This document shows positions 17,081 through 25,792 of a stretch of DNA of 64,000 bases, one piece after another; position 1 is the stretch's first letter, and each line of letters opens with the position of its first letter. Position numbers and translations under genes: made by a program. The notes under the pieces were generated by a model. It ran no database searches and was not told where the DNA came from. It saw nothing but the letters and a program-made list of their open reading frames with translations. The stretch covers positions 100,035 through 164,034 of the forward strand of contig CALXDL010000063.1 in assembly GCA_944387055.1 (NCBI GenBank). Reading direction: 5' to 3'. Origin of the DNA: an uncultured Oscillospiraceae bacterium. GTDB taxonomy: Bacteria > Bacillota > Clostridia > Oscillospirales > Oscillospiraceae.

Positions 17081-17149
17081 TGTACAGCGAAAGTTTTCCG
17101 CCCACAGCATCGTATCCCTTACGAGAGCGCTCCAAAGGAGTTGAGACAC

Positions 17150-17638
17150 ATGGACGATATGGAACAGGCGGAGCGGCTGGCCAGGACCTACGCCGACGCG
17201 ATCCTCCACCTCAGCTACACCTATTTGAAGAATACCCACGACGCCCAGGATATCTGCCAGACGGTCTTCGTGAAGCTGCTGACAGAGCCCAGAGCGTTCG
17301 AGAGTCCGGAGCACGAGCGGGCCTATATCCTGCGGATGGCCGCCAATGCCTGCAAGGACCTTTTGAAAAGCCCATGGCGGCAGCGGTCGGAGTCTCTGGA
17401 CACCGGGCTGGAGGTCCCCGCCCCCCAGGAGAACGACGGATCCGTACTGGAGGCGGTGGGTCAGCTGCCGCCCCACTACCGGGTCGTCATCTACCTTTTT
17501 TATTATGAGGGCTACCAGGCAGCGGAGATTGGCCAGATCTTGGGGGTCCCCACGGCCACCGTCCACACCCGGCTGGCCCGTGGCCGGACGAAGCTGAAAG
17601 AACTTTTGGGAGGATATGGCTATGAACAGTCCGTTTGA
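17150..17638 (+). CDS. ECF (sigma-70 family) RNA polymerase sigma factor
   Basis: A 162-residue ECF sigma factor. The region 2 helix contains LSYTYLKNTHDAQDICQTVFVKLL (promoter -10 binding). Region 4 is a helix-turn-helix with YQAAEIGQILGVPTATVHTRLARGRTKLKELL. ATG 17150 follows AAAGGAG. It overlaps the next gene by 17 bases, and that gene is the likely anti-sigma partner. Confidence 0.94.
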   Translation: MDDMEQAERLARTYADAILHLSYTYLKNTHDAQDICQTVFVKLLTEPRAFESPEHERAYILRMAANACKDLLKSPWRQRSESLDTGLEVPAPQENDGSVLEAVGQLPPHYRVVIYLFYYEGYQAAEIGQILGVPTATVHTRLARGRTKLKELLGGYGYEQSV

Positions 17639-18686
17639 ATATCAGAGAGCCCTGGACGGCCTGCACTTCACAGAGGCTCAGAAGGCCGTCATCGCCAAGC
17701 GCGCTGCGGAAGCGGCACAGGAGCAGGCCCGTGAGGCCCGCCGGAGCCGCCGCCCCGTCCGCCGGATGGCCCTCATCGCCGCGGCGGCGGTGCTGGTACT
17801 GGCAGTGGGCACCGCGGGGGCCACCGGCGTGCTGCGGTCCGCAGCAGAGGTCTTCTCGCCCCTCTTCGGCGGCAGCCCCGCCCAGACGGAAATCATCGAC
17901 AAGATCGGCTATCCCATCGGTGCCAGCGATACGGACAACGGCGTCACCGTCACCGCCGACGCTGTGATGGGCGACGCGTACAACGCCGTAGTGGTCTACA
18001 CCATCAGCCGGGACGACGGCACGGCCCTTCTGCCGGAGGGCACCACCGGCGACATGCTGCTGATCCGCGGCAGCGGCACGGACTTGAACATCCTGGGCGG
18101 CAGCCACGGCGGCGGCCGCTTCGTGGTGGAGGACCCGGCGGCCAGCTCCATCCAGATGGTGGAGACCATCAGCGCCGACGTGCCCATCAACGACTGCACC
18201 GCCACCGGCACCTTCGAGGACATCTGCATGTGGGACGAGGAAACCGGCGAGGCCGTGCCCGTCATCGAGGGCAAGTGGAAGGTCAAATTTGAGATGGCCT
18301 ATGAGGACAGCTCCATCACCCTGGGGAACGGCGAGGCCTTTGTCCAGAACGGCATGACCTTCACCATCGACGCCGTCACCCTCTCCCCCGTGGCCTACAA
18401 GGTGGACTACACCGTGGACAGCGAGGTGATCTGGAGCGACAGCGGCAGCGGCCGGCAGAGCGAGGAGGACGCCCGTCAGATGGAGCGGTACTTCGAGAAC
18501 GTGGAGACCCTGCTGACCCTCACCGACGGTACGGTGCTGGATCTCAGCAACGCTGGCGGCAGCATCGAGCCGAAGGACGGCATCACCATCTGCTCCAAGG
18601 GCGAGATGTTCAGCCAGGTGATCCCCATGGAGGAGATGGCCTCCATCTCCGTGGGCGGCGTGGTGTTCCCCATCAGCGCTGTATGA
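17622..18686 (+). CDS. DUF4179-like membrane protein, probable anti-sigma factor
   Basis: A 354-residue single-pass membrane protein. A short cytoplasmic N-terminus (about 45 residues) is followed by a transmembrane segment (MALIAAAAVLVLAVGTAGA) and a large extracytoplasmic domain of DUF4179 type. I chose ATG 17622 because GGGAGG is 8 bases upstream; the ATG at 17616 is only 2 bases from it. Overlap with the ECF sigma gene indicates translational coupling and the role of its antagonist or sensor; the stimulus is unknown. Confidence 0.85.
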   Translation: MNSPFEYQRALDGLHFTEAQKAVIAKRAAEAAQEQAREARRSRRPVRRMALIAAAAVLVLAVGTAGATGVLRSAAEVFSPLFGGSPAQTEIIDKIGYPIGASDTDNGVTVTADAVMGDAYNAVVVYTISRDDGTALLPEGTTGDMLLIRGSGTDLNILGGSHGGGRFVVEDPAASSIQMVETISADVPINDCTATGTFEDICMWDEETGEAVPVIEGKWKVKFEMAYEDSSITLGNGEAFVQNGMTFTIDAVTLSPVAYKVDYTVDSEVIWSDSGSGRQSEEDARQMERYFENVETLLTLTDGTVLDLSNAGGSIEPKDGITICSKGEMFSQVIPMEEMASISVGGVVFPISAV

Positions 18687-18704
18687 CGCGCAGGGATACG
18701 AAGA

Positions 18705-18743
18705 GGACCCGCCGGGGCATGTGCCCCGGCGGGTCCTCCTTTT
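18705..18743. terminator. Strong hairpin terminator between convergent genes
   Basis: Arms GGACCCGCCGGGGCA and its exact complement with a 2-base loop, followed by TCCTTTT on the plus strand. It can serve both the anti-sigma gene and the minus-strand gene ending at 18754. Confidence 0.85.
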
Positions 18744-18753
18744 CTCTGTCCCA

Positions 18754-19047
18754 TCACCGTGGGACCACATGCTCCGGCTTCATCAGGTCCGCCAGCAGCT
18801 GCTGAGCCCGCGCCACATCCTCCGGCCGGACGGAGATGTAGTAGGTCAGCCGGTCGATCCTCCCGTTGGGACCGAAATCTCGGTGGTCCAATTTGGCGCC
18901 GCAGCCGCACAGAGGCGGCTCCGTCTCGTAATAGCCGGTCTCCATGATCTTGACACCGGCGTCCTTCAGACGCTGGCGGGCACTCTTCCACCGTGCCTTG
19001 TCCCCCCAAACCTCGAACGCCTTCTCCCGCTTTCCGAACAGCGGCAT
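18754..19047 (-). CDS. Hypothetical protein downstream of deoD
   Basis: A 97-residue protein starting 3 bases after the deoD stop, behind GGAGGG. The middle contains PPLCGCGAKLDHRDFGPNG; the end looks helical. I do not recognise a family. Tight spacing with deoD suggests cotranscription. Confidence 0.7.
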   Translation of the reverse strand: MPLFGKREKAFEVWGDKARWKSARQRLKDAGVKIMETGYYETEPPLCGCGAKLDHRDFGPNGRIDRLTYYISVRPEDVARAQQLLADLMKPEHVVPR

Positions 19048-19050
19048 GGT

Positions 19051-19785
19051 TCAGCCCTCCAGAGACTTCCAAGCCGTCTCCAGGGCGATCTCCATCATCT
19101 CACGGAACGACTCCTGCCGCTCCTGGGCGGAGAGCGCTTCGCCCGTGAAGATATGGTCGGAGATGGTGAGGATGGACAGCGCCCGTTTCCCCAGCCGCTG
19201 GGCGGTCCAGTAGAGCCCTGCCGTCTCCATCTCCAGGGCCAGGATGCCGAACTTGCGGTACATCGCGCCCGCCTCGGCGTTGTCGTTATAGAATTGGTCC
19301 GCGGTGAACACCTGCCCCACGTCCGCCCGGACGCCCAGCCGCTCCGCCGCGTCCGCCGCATCCCGCAGCAAGCCGTAATCAGCGGTGGCGCACAGCTGGC
19401 CGGGGAAGCGGTACTGGTCGGCAAAATGGGAATTGGTGGACGCCCCAAGCGCGATCACCACGTCCCGGACCTTCACATCCTCCCCGATGCCGCCGGCAGA
19501 GCCGATGCGGATGATGGTATCCACCCCGAAGAACTGATAGAGCTCATAGCTGTAGATGCCCATAGAGGGCACGCCCATCCCATGGCCCATGACAGATATC
19601 TTCTTGCCCTTGTAAGTGCCCGTATAGCCCAGCATATTGCGGACGGTGTTGAAGCAGACGGGGTCTTCCAGATAGTGCTCGGCGACATACTTTGCCCGCA
19701 GGGGATCGCCGGGCATGAGGACTGCTTTGGCGATCTGCGCCTCCTCTGCGGCGATGCTGGTGGATGGAGTCTCTTTATATGCCAT
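19051..19785 (-). CDS. deoD: Purine-nucleoside phosphorylase, DeoD type
   Basis: A 244-residue hexameric-type PNP that splits purine (deoxy)ribonucleosides with phosphate. Seen: VLMPGDPLRAKYVAEHYL, VMGHGMGVPS (phosphate/substrate site), RIGSAGGIG, LALEMETAGLY and the catalytic Asp in TISDHIF. ATG 19785 follows AAGGAGGG. The upstream gene on the same strand is mtnA, 360 bases away. Confidence 0.96.
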   Translation of the reverse strand: MAYKETPSTSIAAEEAQIAKAVLMPGDPLRAKYVAEHYLEDPVCFNTVRNMLGYTGTYKGKKISVMGHGMGVPSMGIYSYELYQFFGVDTIIRIGSAGGIGEDVKVRDVVIALGASTNSHFADQYRFPGQLCATADYGLLRDAADAAERLGVRADVGQVFTADQFYNDNAEAGAMYRKFGILALEMETAGLYWTAQRLGKRALSILTISDHIFTGEALSAQERQESFREMMEIALETAWKSLEG

Positions 19786-20145
19786 AGGGGTCCCTCCTTC
19801 GATCAAGCGTGGCAGACGGCCCGACCCAAGCTCCTCTATAGCACCGCTCTGCCGCCGCGTCTTCCGGCCGCCCGGCATACACGGCCGCTGGGCCGCCCAT
19901 ATCCTAAAGCTGATTATAGCGGAAAACGGCCGGGCGCGCAACTGGCTTTCCTCTGTCCCGATATCTTTCTGCCGCGCGGCAGATGTCGGCCTGTATCCCG
20001 CCCCCTCTCCCGAAGTGGAGTCTGCGCCTCATAGAGGCATCTTCCTATCTGCCTCCGCTCCATGTGCTCTCAATGGCGGCAGGGAGATCCCATTCCATCT
20101 TCATTTGGCAGACATGATCCCCCTATCTAAGCGGCCTGGCACGCC
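19786..20145. other. Gap between mtnA and deoD, no gene seen
   Basis: 360 bases without a believable gene on either strand. It should contain the deoD promoter and the end of the mtnA transcript, but I see no convincing hairpin or promoter match. Confidence 0.4.
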
Positions 20146-21225
20146 TCAAGCCTCCTCCCGGAACAGTGCCGCCAGGCTTTCCGTATAGGGCGGGCGGCAG
20201 ATGCCTTTCTCCGTGACGATGGCATCGATCAGACCATGATCTGTCACATCGAAGGCGGGATCGTAGCATCTCACTCCAGCCGGAGCCATGGGCTTTTCAT
20301 ACCAGAGGCTCTTGATCTCCTCTCCGTCCCGCTCCTCGATGGGGATGTGGTCTCCGTCTGGACAGGCCATGTCGATGGTACTGGTGGGGCCGAGCACATA
20401 GAAGGGGATGCCGTAGTGTCTGGCCAGGATGGCCACGCCGGAGGTACCGATCTTGTTGGCCGTATCACCGTTGGCAGCCACCCGGTCACAGCCCACGAAG
20501 CAGGCCTGTACCCAGCCATTTTTCATGACGATGGATGCCATGTTGTCGCAGATCAGCGTCACGTCTACGCCCGCCCGCTGGAGCTCATAGCTGGTCAGAC
20601 GGGCCCCCTGCAGCAGGGGCCGGGTCTCGTCTGCGAACACACGGAACTTCATCCCCCGCTCCGTTCCCAGGAGGATCGGTCCCAAAGCTGTCCCGTATCG
20701 GGAGGTGGCAAGGGGCCCCGCATTACAGTGCGTCAGGATCCCGTCCCCATCTTTCACCAGCTCCAGGCCGTACTGGGATATCTGGAAACACTTTTGGATA
20801 TCATCTGCCTGGATGGCCTGTGCCTTGCGGAGCAGGACCTGCTCCAATACCTCACGGCCGCTGTCCGCGTTGGCGCGGGCTGTCTTCATCATCTCCTCGA
20901 TGGCCCAATGCAGGTTCACCGCCGTGGGCCGTGCGCTGTCCAGATACGCTCCCTGGGCTGCCAGCGCCGTCAAGAACGCCTCTTTATCCGCAGCGGGGAG
21001 CTTTCGAGCCAGCGCATACATGCAGTAAGCAGCGAATATCCCGATGGCAGGGGCGCCGCGGACCCGCAGGCTCCGGATCGCCTCGTACATCTCCTCTGCC
21101 GTCTGCAGTCGGATCTCCCGCTCCTCACCAGGCAGCAGCGTCTGGTCGAGGATGACCAGCCCATCCTCCGCCTGGTCCCAGCGGATATTCTGCACCTGTT
21201 CCATAGACTGCGTTCCTCCGTTCAT
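20146..21225 (-). CDS. mtnA: S-methyl-5-thioribose-1-phosphate isomerase
   Basis: A 359-residue eIF2B-like isomerase of the methionine salvage route or MTA/dAdo shunts. The catalytic Cys is in [16 protein letters not shown] and the catalytic Asp in [26 protein letters not shown] is the N-terminal signature. ATG 21225 lies 8 bases from AAGGAGG; an ATG further upstream is less well placed. No mtnK, mtnB or aldolase gene is in view, so any pathway would need genes elsewhere. Confidence 0.94.
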   Translation of the reverse strand: MNGGTQSMEQVQNIRWDQAEDGLVILDQTLLPGEEREIRLQTAEEMYEAIRSLRVRGAPAIGIFAAYCMYALARKLPAADKEAFLTALAAQGAYLDSARPTAVNLHWAIEEMMKTARANADSGREVLEQVLLRKAQAIQADDIQKCFQISQYGLELVKDGDGILTHCNAGPLATSRYGTALGPILLGTERGMKFRVFADETRPLLQGARLTSYELQRAGVDVTLICDNMASIVMKNGWVQACFVGCDRVAANGDTANKIGTSGVAILARHYGIPFYVLGPTSTIDMACPDGDHIPIEERDGEEIKSLWYEKPMAPAGVRCYDPAFDVTDHGLIDAIVTEKGICRPPYTESLAALFREEA

Positions 21226-21298
21226 CCGCCTTTCCTCCTTCATAGCCTTTTCTATGAGATCCATCTTACCGCAAACGCACCGCCGGTGCAAGCACGCA

Positions 21299-21332
21299 GA
21301 GAGCCCCGGCCGCTTTCGCGGCCGGGGCTCTC
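21299..21332. terminator. Hairpin between mtnA and the SLH gene
   Basis: Perfect 14-bp stem (GAGAGCCCCGGCCG with its complement, 6-base loop). It begins right after the minus-strand stop at 21335 and has only a short pyrimidine run, so termination is likely but not certain. Confidence 0.65.
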
Positions 21333-21334
21333 TT

Positions 21335-22768
21335 TCACCAACTGTGATAGTTCCAGGACTGTTCAGGCGTCATGGCGAAATAGTCATAGCTGATGGTCCT
21401 GCCGCTGTCGCCCCAGGTGGTGTCGATGTGGTACTGGGTACCGTCCAGCTCCGCCACCGTCCAGATGTGGCCGGTATTGGACAATGCCGTACAGGGGATG
21501 CCCTCCAGCTTCAGCAAGAGGTTGTATGCGCCCGTGTATCCATCGCATACAGCAGTCCCGTTCTGGAAGAGGTTATAGGCGATATGGCTCAAAGACACAT
21601 CGTCCGCGCCATAGTCATAGACTGTGTTCTCGCAGATCCAAGTGTAATAGATCCGGGCCTTCTCCATGTCGGACATGTCCGGCGTGATGATCCCATCCTC
21701 CCACATCTGATCGTGGACGGCCACGGCCGCAGCGGCTGTGGCTGTGCGGTACTCCTGCAGCCTGCCTTCTGCGCTGGCGGCGGAGAAGGTCAGCGTCACG
21801 GTCCCATCGTTGGTATAGGTGCAGGAGACGGTGTTGTAACACTGCTCCACATAGCTCTTGACGATGGTCAGGGCCTGCTCCATCACGCGCCTTGCCGCAG
21901 ACGCCGTCATAGAGGGATATTGGAGGACCAGCGTATCGCTGCCCTGGGCGAGCATGTAGCGCACGCTCTCTTCCAGCTCCTCTTCATTGGCCGGCGCGGC
22001 GATATAGGTCCCCAGCTCCACCAAGTCCTCCAGGCTGGTCCCCTCCGCGCTCCAAAGGTCTCCCAAGTCCCAGTCCAGTGTCACCCGCAGGGATGGATCC
22101 ACCATCCGGGTCAGCATGGCGGCAGCCGCACCCCGGGTGATGGGCTGGTCTGGCAGGAAGTTCCCTGCCGCGTCACTGCCTGCACAGATGCCGGCGCGGT
22201 ATAAAAAGAGGATGTCCTGATAATACGGCGTGTACTCCGTCACATCCGTGATGAAGCGGCGGCTGGCATAGGCCTGTGTCACTAGGTCGGCGTTGATCGT
22301 CGGCAAGACCTGCTGTGGCAGAGCGCTCGCCAGGATGTGTGCCATCTGTGCCCGGGTAGCAGGCGTGCCATATGTCCCGTCCAATTCCGTTCCAAGGACG
22401 CCCTCTGCCTGTAAGTACCGCAGATACGGGAGATAGACTGCGCCGCCGTCTCCTCCGTAGGCGGCAGGGCCGGCTTCCGCGTCGCCGGTACGGTACAGAC
22501 TGCGGATCCGCCCGGCGAAGATCACCGCCTGCCCCACGCTCAGCGTGTCCTGCAGGCCAAACGTGCCATCTTCCTTGCCGACGGAGAGCCCGTATGCATA
22601 CAGCGCCGCCACATTGTCATAGAACGGCGAGTCCGCAGGCAGATCAGAGAACTGTCCGGCATAGGTCTTGCTCTTGACGAAATTCTCCATGCTATCTGGC
22701 GCGGCCAGGACCGACGTGGTCAGCAGCAGGGCCAGCGCCAATAGGAGCGCAGGGATCCGTTTCTTCAT
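21335..22768 (-). CDS. Secreted S-layer-homology protein with transglutaminase-like domain
   Basis: A 477-residue exported protein. Signal peptide ([21 protein letters not shown]), then three SLH modules to about residue 230 ([20 protein letters not shown], later [16 protein letters not shown]), which anchor proteins to the cell wall. The C-terminal half is a transglutaminase/protease-like domain with the triad Cys in [13 protein letters not shown], His in [10 protein letters not shown] and Asp in YHIDTTWGD. It probably acts on peptides or wall components outside the cell. ATG 22768 follows AAGGAGGTG. Confidence 0.9.
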   Translation of the reverse strand: MKKRIPALLLALALLLTTSVLAAPDSMENFVKSKTYAGQFSDLPADSPFYDNVAALYAYGLSVGKEDGTFGLQDTLSVGQAVIFAGRIRSLYRTGDAEAGPAAYGGDGGAVYLPYLRYLQAEGVLGTELDGTYGTPATRAQMAHILASALPQQVLPTINADLVTQAYASRRFITDVTEYTPYYQDILFLYRAGICAGSDAAGNFLPDQPITRGAAAAMLTRMVDPSLRVTLDWDLGDLWSAEGTSLEDLVELGTYIAAPANEEELEESVRYMLAQGSDTLVLQYPSMTASAARRVMEQALTIVKSYVEQCYNTVSCTYTNDGTVTLTFSAASAEGRLQEYRTATAAAAVAVHDQMWEDGIITPDMSDMEKARIYYTWICENTVYDYGADDVSLSHIAYNLFQNGTAVCDGYTGAYNLLLKLEGIPCTALSNTGHIWTVAELDGTQYHIDTTWGDSGRTISYDYFAMTPEQSWNYHSW

Positions 22769-22811
22769 CCAAACACCTCCTTGGTGCATCTGTGCGGAGC
22801 GGAGCACGAGG

Positions 22812-23807
22812 TCATTCCGGCAGAGCCAGGTCCTCGATCACTCGGTCCTCCACATAGGGGTTCAGGTATTGGTTCACCAGTGTCAGCGTCTCATCGGGGT
22901 CCAGATAGATATAGGGGGACCGCCAAGTCCCCGGCAGAGTGGAGAATGAGATGTTCTCCGCCCCCATGCTCACGGCCTTCTCCCCCAGCCAAGCCAGATT
23001 CCCCAGAGACAGGTCCGTCTCCACATACTGCTGGAACAGCTTCACAAGATCGCCCACCTTGCTCAGGTTGGAGAGCGTCAGGGTCTGCTGGGCCACAGCT
23101 TTCAAGAACGCCTGCTGGGTCTGCATCCGGCCGATGTCTTCGCTGCCATAGCCGGAGCCATCGTTGTTGTGGCGGAAGCGCACCACTTTCAGCGCCTCTT
23201 CTCCGTCCAGATGCTGCATCCCGGCCTTGAAATGGATGGACAGGTCTTGATAAGGATCATCGTAATCCATGTCGATGGGGATCTCGAAGTCCACGCCGCC
23301 GATGGCGTCCACCAAGGCCTCGAACCCCTGCAGATCCACCAGTATCGTGTAGTCCACCGGGATGCCCAGCTGCTCTGAGACCACACTGGCCAGCAGCTCC
23401 ATACCGCCTAGGTTATAGGCGGCATTGATCTTGCGGGCTTTCCCATCGATCAATGCCTTCGTGTCTCGAGGGATACTGACGCCGTGGATATAGCCGTTGG
23501 CGGCGTCTACAGCCACCAGGATGTTCGTATCGCTGCCGCCGTTGCCATCATCCACGCCGGAGACCAAGATGGTGTAAAACTCCTCCTTGCGGGCGGTATG
23601 TGCCGCCAATGCCTCTGCCTCGGCACTGGCCTGTCCATCCTCTCCACTGTCCGCGCCTGACACCGGGACCGGCTCCTGCTGTTTCTGCTCCGGTGCCCGG
23701 AACACGCACTGTACACCGGCATACAACGCGGCTACCACGAAAACGGCCAACAGCAGCGTCCGGCTCCAGCTGCGCCGCCGACGGCGGCGTGTCCTTTTTT
23801 TCTCCAT
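22812..23807 (-). CDS. LytR-CpsA-Psr (LCP) family cell-wall ligase
   Basis: A 331-residue membrane-anchored LCP protein. A basic start (KKRTRRRRRR) and one transmembrane helix (LLLAVFVVAALYAGV) lead into the LCP domain with GVDDGNGGSDTNILVAV, the phosphate-binding SIPRDTKALI, NAAYNLGG and RFRHNNDGS. Known members attach teichoic-acid-like polymers to peptidoglycan. It is upstream of the SLH gene on the same strand with a 43-base gap. Confidence 0.94.
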   Translation of the reverse strand: MEKKRTRRRRRRSWSRTLLLAVFVVAALYAGVQCVFRAPEQKQQEPVPVSGADSGEDGQASAEAEALAAHTARKEEFYTILVSGVDDGNGGSDTNILVAVDAANGYIHGVSIPRDTKALIDGKARKINAAYNLGGMELLASVVSEQLGIPVDYTILVDLQGFEALVDAIGGVDFEIPIDMDYDDPYQDLSIHFKAGMQHLDGEEALKVVRFRHNNDGSGYGSEDIGRMQTQQAFLKAVAQQTLTLSNLSKVGDLVKLFQQYVETDLSLGNLAWLGEKAVSMGAENISFSTLPGTWRSPYIYLDPDETLTLVNQYLNPYVEDRVIEDLALPE

Positions 23808-23947
23808 GGGAAGAGTCTCCTTTTATGCTGCGCAGCAGCGCCGCGCTGGTGTTTTCTGTTCGATTTACATAACGTTTCTTCCCATTATACTTGTCCACTG
23901 TGGAAAACACAAGAGGAAATTGCGCGCCGGAGACCGGCGCGCACCCT

Positions 23948-24208
23948 TCACCGCTCCATCCCGTTCCGCTCCCGCTCCACCAGTTCCTGGAGCAATGTCT
24001 TGATCTCTGCCAGGAGCTGGTTTTGATAGGACAGTGCGCAGCGTATGTAATAGAGCGCGCTGTCCGTCTCTCGGGCGGCTTCCACTCCCTCCACTGGGTG
24101 CGGCCAACGCCGGACGGGCGGTTCCGGAGTGGTGGGCACGGCCGCAGCCGCCGGCTGGGCCGGCGTCGTCCGGACCGTGCGGCAGCGGCAGCGACGATCG
24201 TTCGCCAT
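23948..24208 (-). CDS. Small hypothetical protein downstream of spoIIID
   Basis: An 86-residue protein with a good ribosome binding site (GGAGGG, 6 bases before ATG 24208). The basic Cys-containing start (NDRRCRCRT) and a Pro/Ala-rich linker are followed by a C-terminal helix (ALYYIRCALSYQNQLLAEIKTLLQELVE) that could form a coiled coil. Family unknown. Being next to spoIIID makes a sporulation role possible but unproven. Confidence 0.65.
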   Translation of the reverse strand: MANDRRCRCRTVRTTPAQPAAAAVPTTPEPPVRRWPHPVEGVEAARETDSALYYIRCALSYQNQLLAEIKTLLQELVERERNGMER

Positions 24209-24265
24209 ATGGATCCCTCCGATCTCGATGGTCTTTTTCCAAGTCTATGCGCGGCCTGTACCGGT

Positions 24266-24514
24266 TCATGTCCCGCGGTACTTCTTTCGGGTGGCGATAC
24301 CGCCCCGGATGTGCCGCTGCGCCTTGTTCACATCCAGTACCTCCTTCACCTGGAGATACAGCGTGCGGTTGAACTGCGGCAGCCGTTCGGAGATGTCTTT
24401 GTGGACCGTGGATTTGCTGATGCCGAATTTTTGTGCGGCGGCACGGACTGTGGTCCGGTTTTCTATGATGTACTGAGCCAGGCGCTCGGCCCGCTCCTCC
24501 ATATTTCCCTTCAA
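24266..24514 (-). CDS. spoIIID: Sporulation transcriptional regulator SpoIIID
   Basis: An 82-residue helix-turn-helix protein. It matches SpoIIID through its length and RTTVRAAAQKFGISKSTVHKDISERL, followed by the basic C-terminal helix that also contacts DNA. SpoIIID switches gene expression in the mother cell during sporulation, so the organism is a spore former or a recent descendant of one. Confidence 0.93.
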   Translation of the reverse strand: MKGNMEERAERLAQYIIENRTTVRAAAQKFGISKSTVHKDISERLPQFNRTLYLQVKEVLDVNKAQRHIRGGIATRKKYRGT

Positions 24515-24615
24515 AACACAACACTCCCCGCCTCTTGTTGCTCCATCCTATGCGCTCTGCCGCCGTGATATGCCGTCGCCTGGTGCCGTCCCAGCGTGCA
24601 TACGGATCTTGGCAA

Positions 24616-24643
24616 TTGCGATCTTGGCATACGATGGTATAAT
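24616..24643 (+). promoter_or_regulatory. Probable promoter with long leader before the nitroreductase gene
   Basis: TTGCGA (24616-24621), 16 bases, TATAAT (24638-24643). This puts transcription start near 24650, about 230 bases before the gene. The leader is GC-rich and hairpin-forming (for example CCTGG-CTG-CCGCCAGG near 24750), but I recognise no RNA family. Confidence 0.5.
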
Positions 24644-24879
24644 GAGAGATATCACAATAGAGCGTGTGTCCACGCACAAGATCCTTGTGACCGGTCCAAC
24701 CCCGCGTCCCCCCTCCTTCTCCAGGACCCTGGTCACGGACGGCTCGCCTGGCTGCCGCCAGGCCCATCCGGAGGCTGCAGGGCGCGCTGCATGTCCATGG
24801 CGCCGTCATGGCAAAAGGGGATGGGCGGTCAAGACGAGCACAGAACAAGGAATGAGATCGAAGAAAGGACGTGTACAGT

Positions 24880-25401
24880 ATGAACGAGACCCTGAAAGTC
24901 CTGCGGGAGCGCCGGAGCATCCGCAAATATGAAGCGCGGCAGATCGATCCCGCCGCGTTGGACGCCATCTTGGAGGCGGGCACCTGGGCACCCTCCGGCA
25001 TGGGGCGCCAGCCTGTCGTGATGGTGGCGATCCAAGACCCGGATACCCTCGCCGTACTCTCTCGTGTGAACGCGGAGATCATGGGCGCCCCGGGCACAGA
25101 CCCCTTCTATGGTGCTCCCACCGCAGTGGCCGTGCTGGCGGACGGCGGCGCGGCCACCTGGCTCCAGGACGGCTCTTTGACGATGGGCTATCTGATGACG
25201 GCAGCTGCGTCCCTGGACATCGGCTCCTGTTGGATCAACCGGGCAATGGAGACGTTCGAACGTCCTGAGGGCAAAGCCCTGCTGCAGCGCTGGGGACTGC
25301 CCGACACATTGCGGGGCGTTGGCTTCTGCCTGCTGGGCTACGCCGATGGCGAGCCCCCGCAGCCCAAGCCCCGGAAGGCTGGCGCCATCGTCCGCCCCTG
25401 A
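24880..25401 (+). CDS. Nitroreductase family protein
   Basis: A 173-residue FMN-dependent nitroreductase-like protein. The N-terminal RRSIRKY motif binds FMN phosphate; GTWAPSGMGRQP, SLTMGYLMTAAASLDIGSCWIN and GFCLLGYADGEPPQPKPRK match the family. I chose ATG 24880, 10 bases after AAAGGA, rather than GTG 24871. Substrate unknown. Confidence 0.92.
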   Translation: MNETLKVLRERRSIRKYEARQIDPAALDAILEAGTWAPSGMGRQPVVMVAIQDPDTLAVLSRVNAEIMGAPGTDPFYGAPTAVAVLADGGAATWLQDGSLTMGYLMTAAASLDIGSCWINRAMETFERPEGKALLQRWGLPDTLRGVGFCLLGYADGEPPQPKPRKAGAIVRP

Positions 25402-25431
25402 GCATCTCGGTCCGTATCCGTCCCCCAGCAG

Positions 25432-25472
25432 ACGATCGCCCCGCGCGGCCATGAGCCGCGCGGGGCGATCGT
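25432..25472. terminator. Long GC-rich hairpin between convergent genes
   Basis: An 18-bp inverted repeat beginning ACGATCGCCCCGCGCGGC with a 5-base loop. It lies between the nitroreductase stop and the NifU-like stop and probably serves both directions. Confidence 0.75.
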
Positions 25473-25498
25473 TTGCTGATAGGTGTATATTGCGTGCT

Positions 25499-25792
25499 TC
25501 AAAGATGGTGGTCCCGCAGCAGCCGCTTGGCCTGCTCCCACAATTCGTCGCTGACGGTCTGGACCACCACCACCTTCCGGATCAGCTCCGGTGCGGCCTT
25601 TACCAGCTCTGCCTCCACCAGCGTCTCATTGGTCAGGTCGGCCGACGGGCATCCAGCGCACTGGCCCAGCAGCTTCACATACAGTACGCCGTCCTCCAAG
25701 TGGTCCACCTGGATCTCTCCTCCATGGGCCCGTAGCGCCGGGCGGACCTTCTCATCCAGGATCCTTTCGATGCGTGTACGCGCTTCACTCAT
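25499..25792 (-). CDS. NifU C-terminal-like Fe-S scaffold protein
   Basis: A 97-residue NifU-domain protein. The signature is LGQCAGCPSADLTNETLVE with the CxxC that holds an Fe-S cluster. The usual start, RIERILDEKVRPALRAHGGEI, is present. It overlaps the MoxR-like gene by 8 bases, so it is translationally coupled to an ATPase/VWA pair, which is an unusual partner for a scaffold. Confidence 0.92.
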   Translation of the reverse strand: MSEARTRIERILDEKVRPALRAHGGEIQVDHLEDGVLYVKLLGQCAGCPSADLTNETLVEAELVKAAPELIRKVVVVQTVSDELWEQAKRLLRDHHL

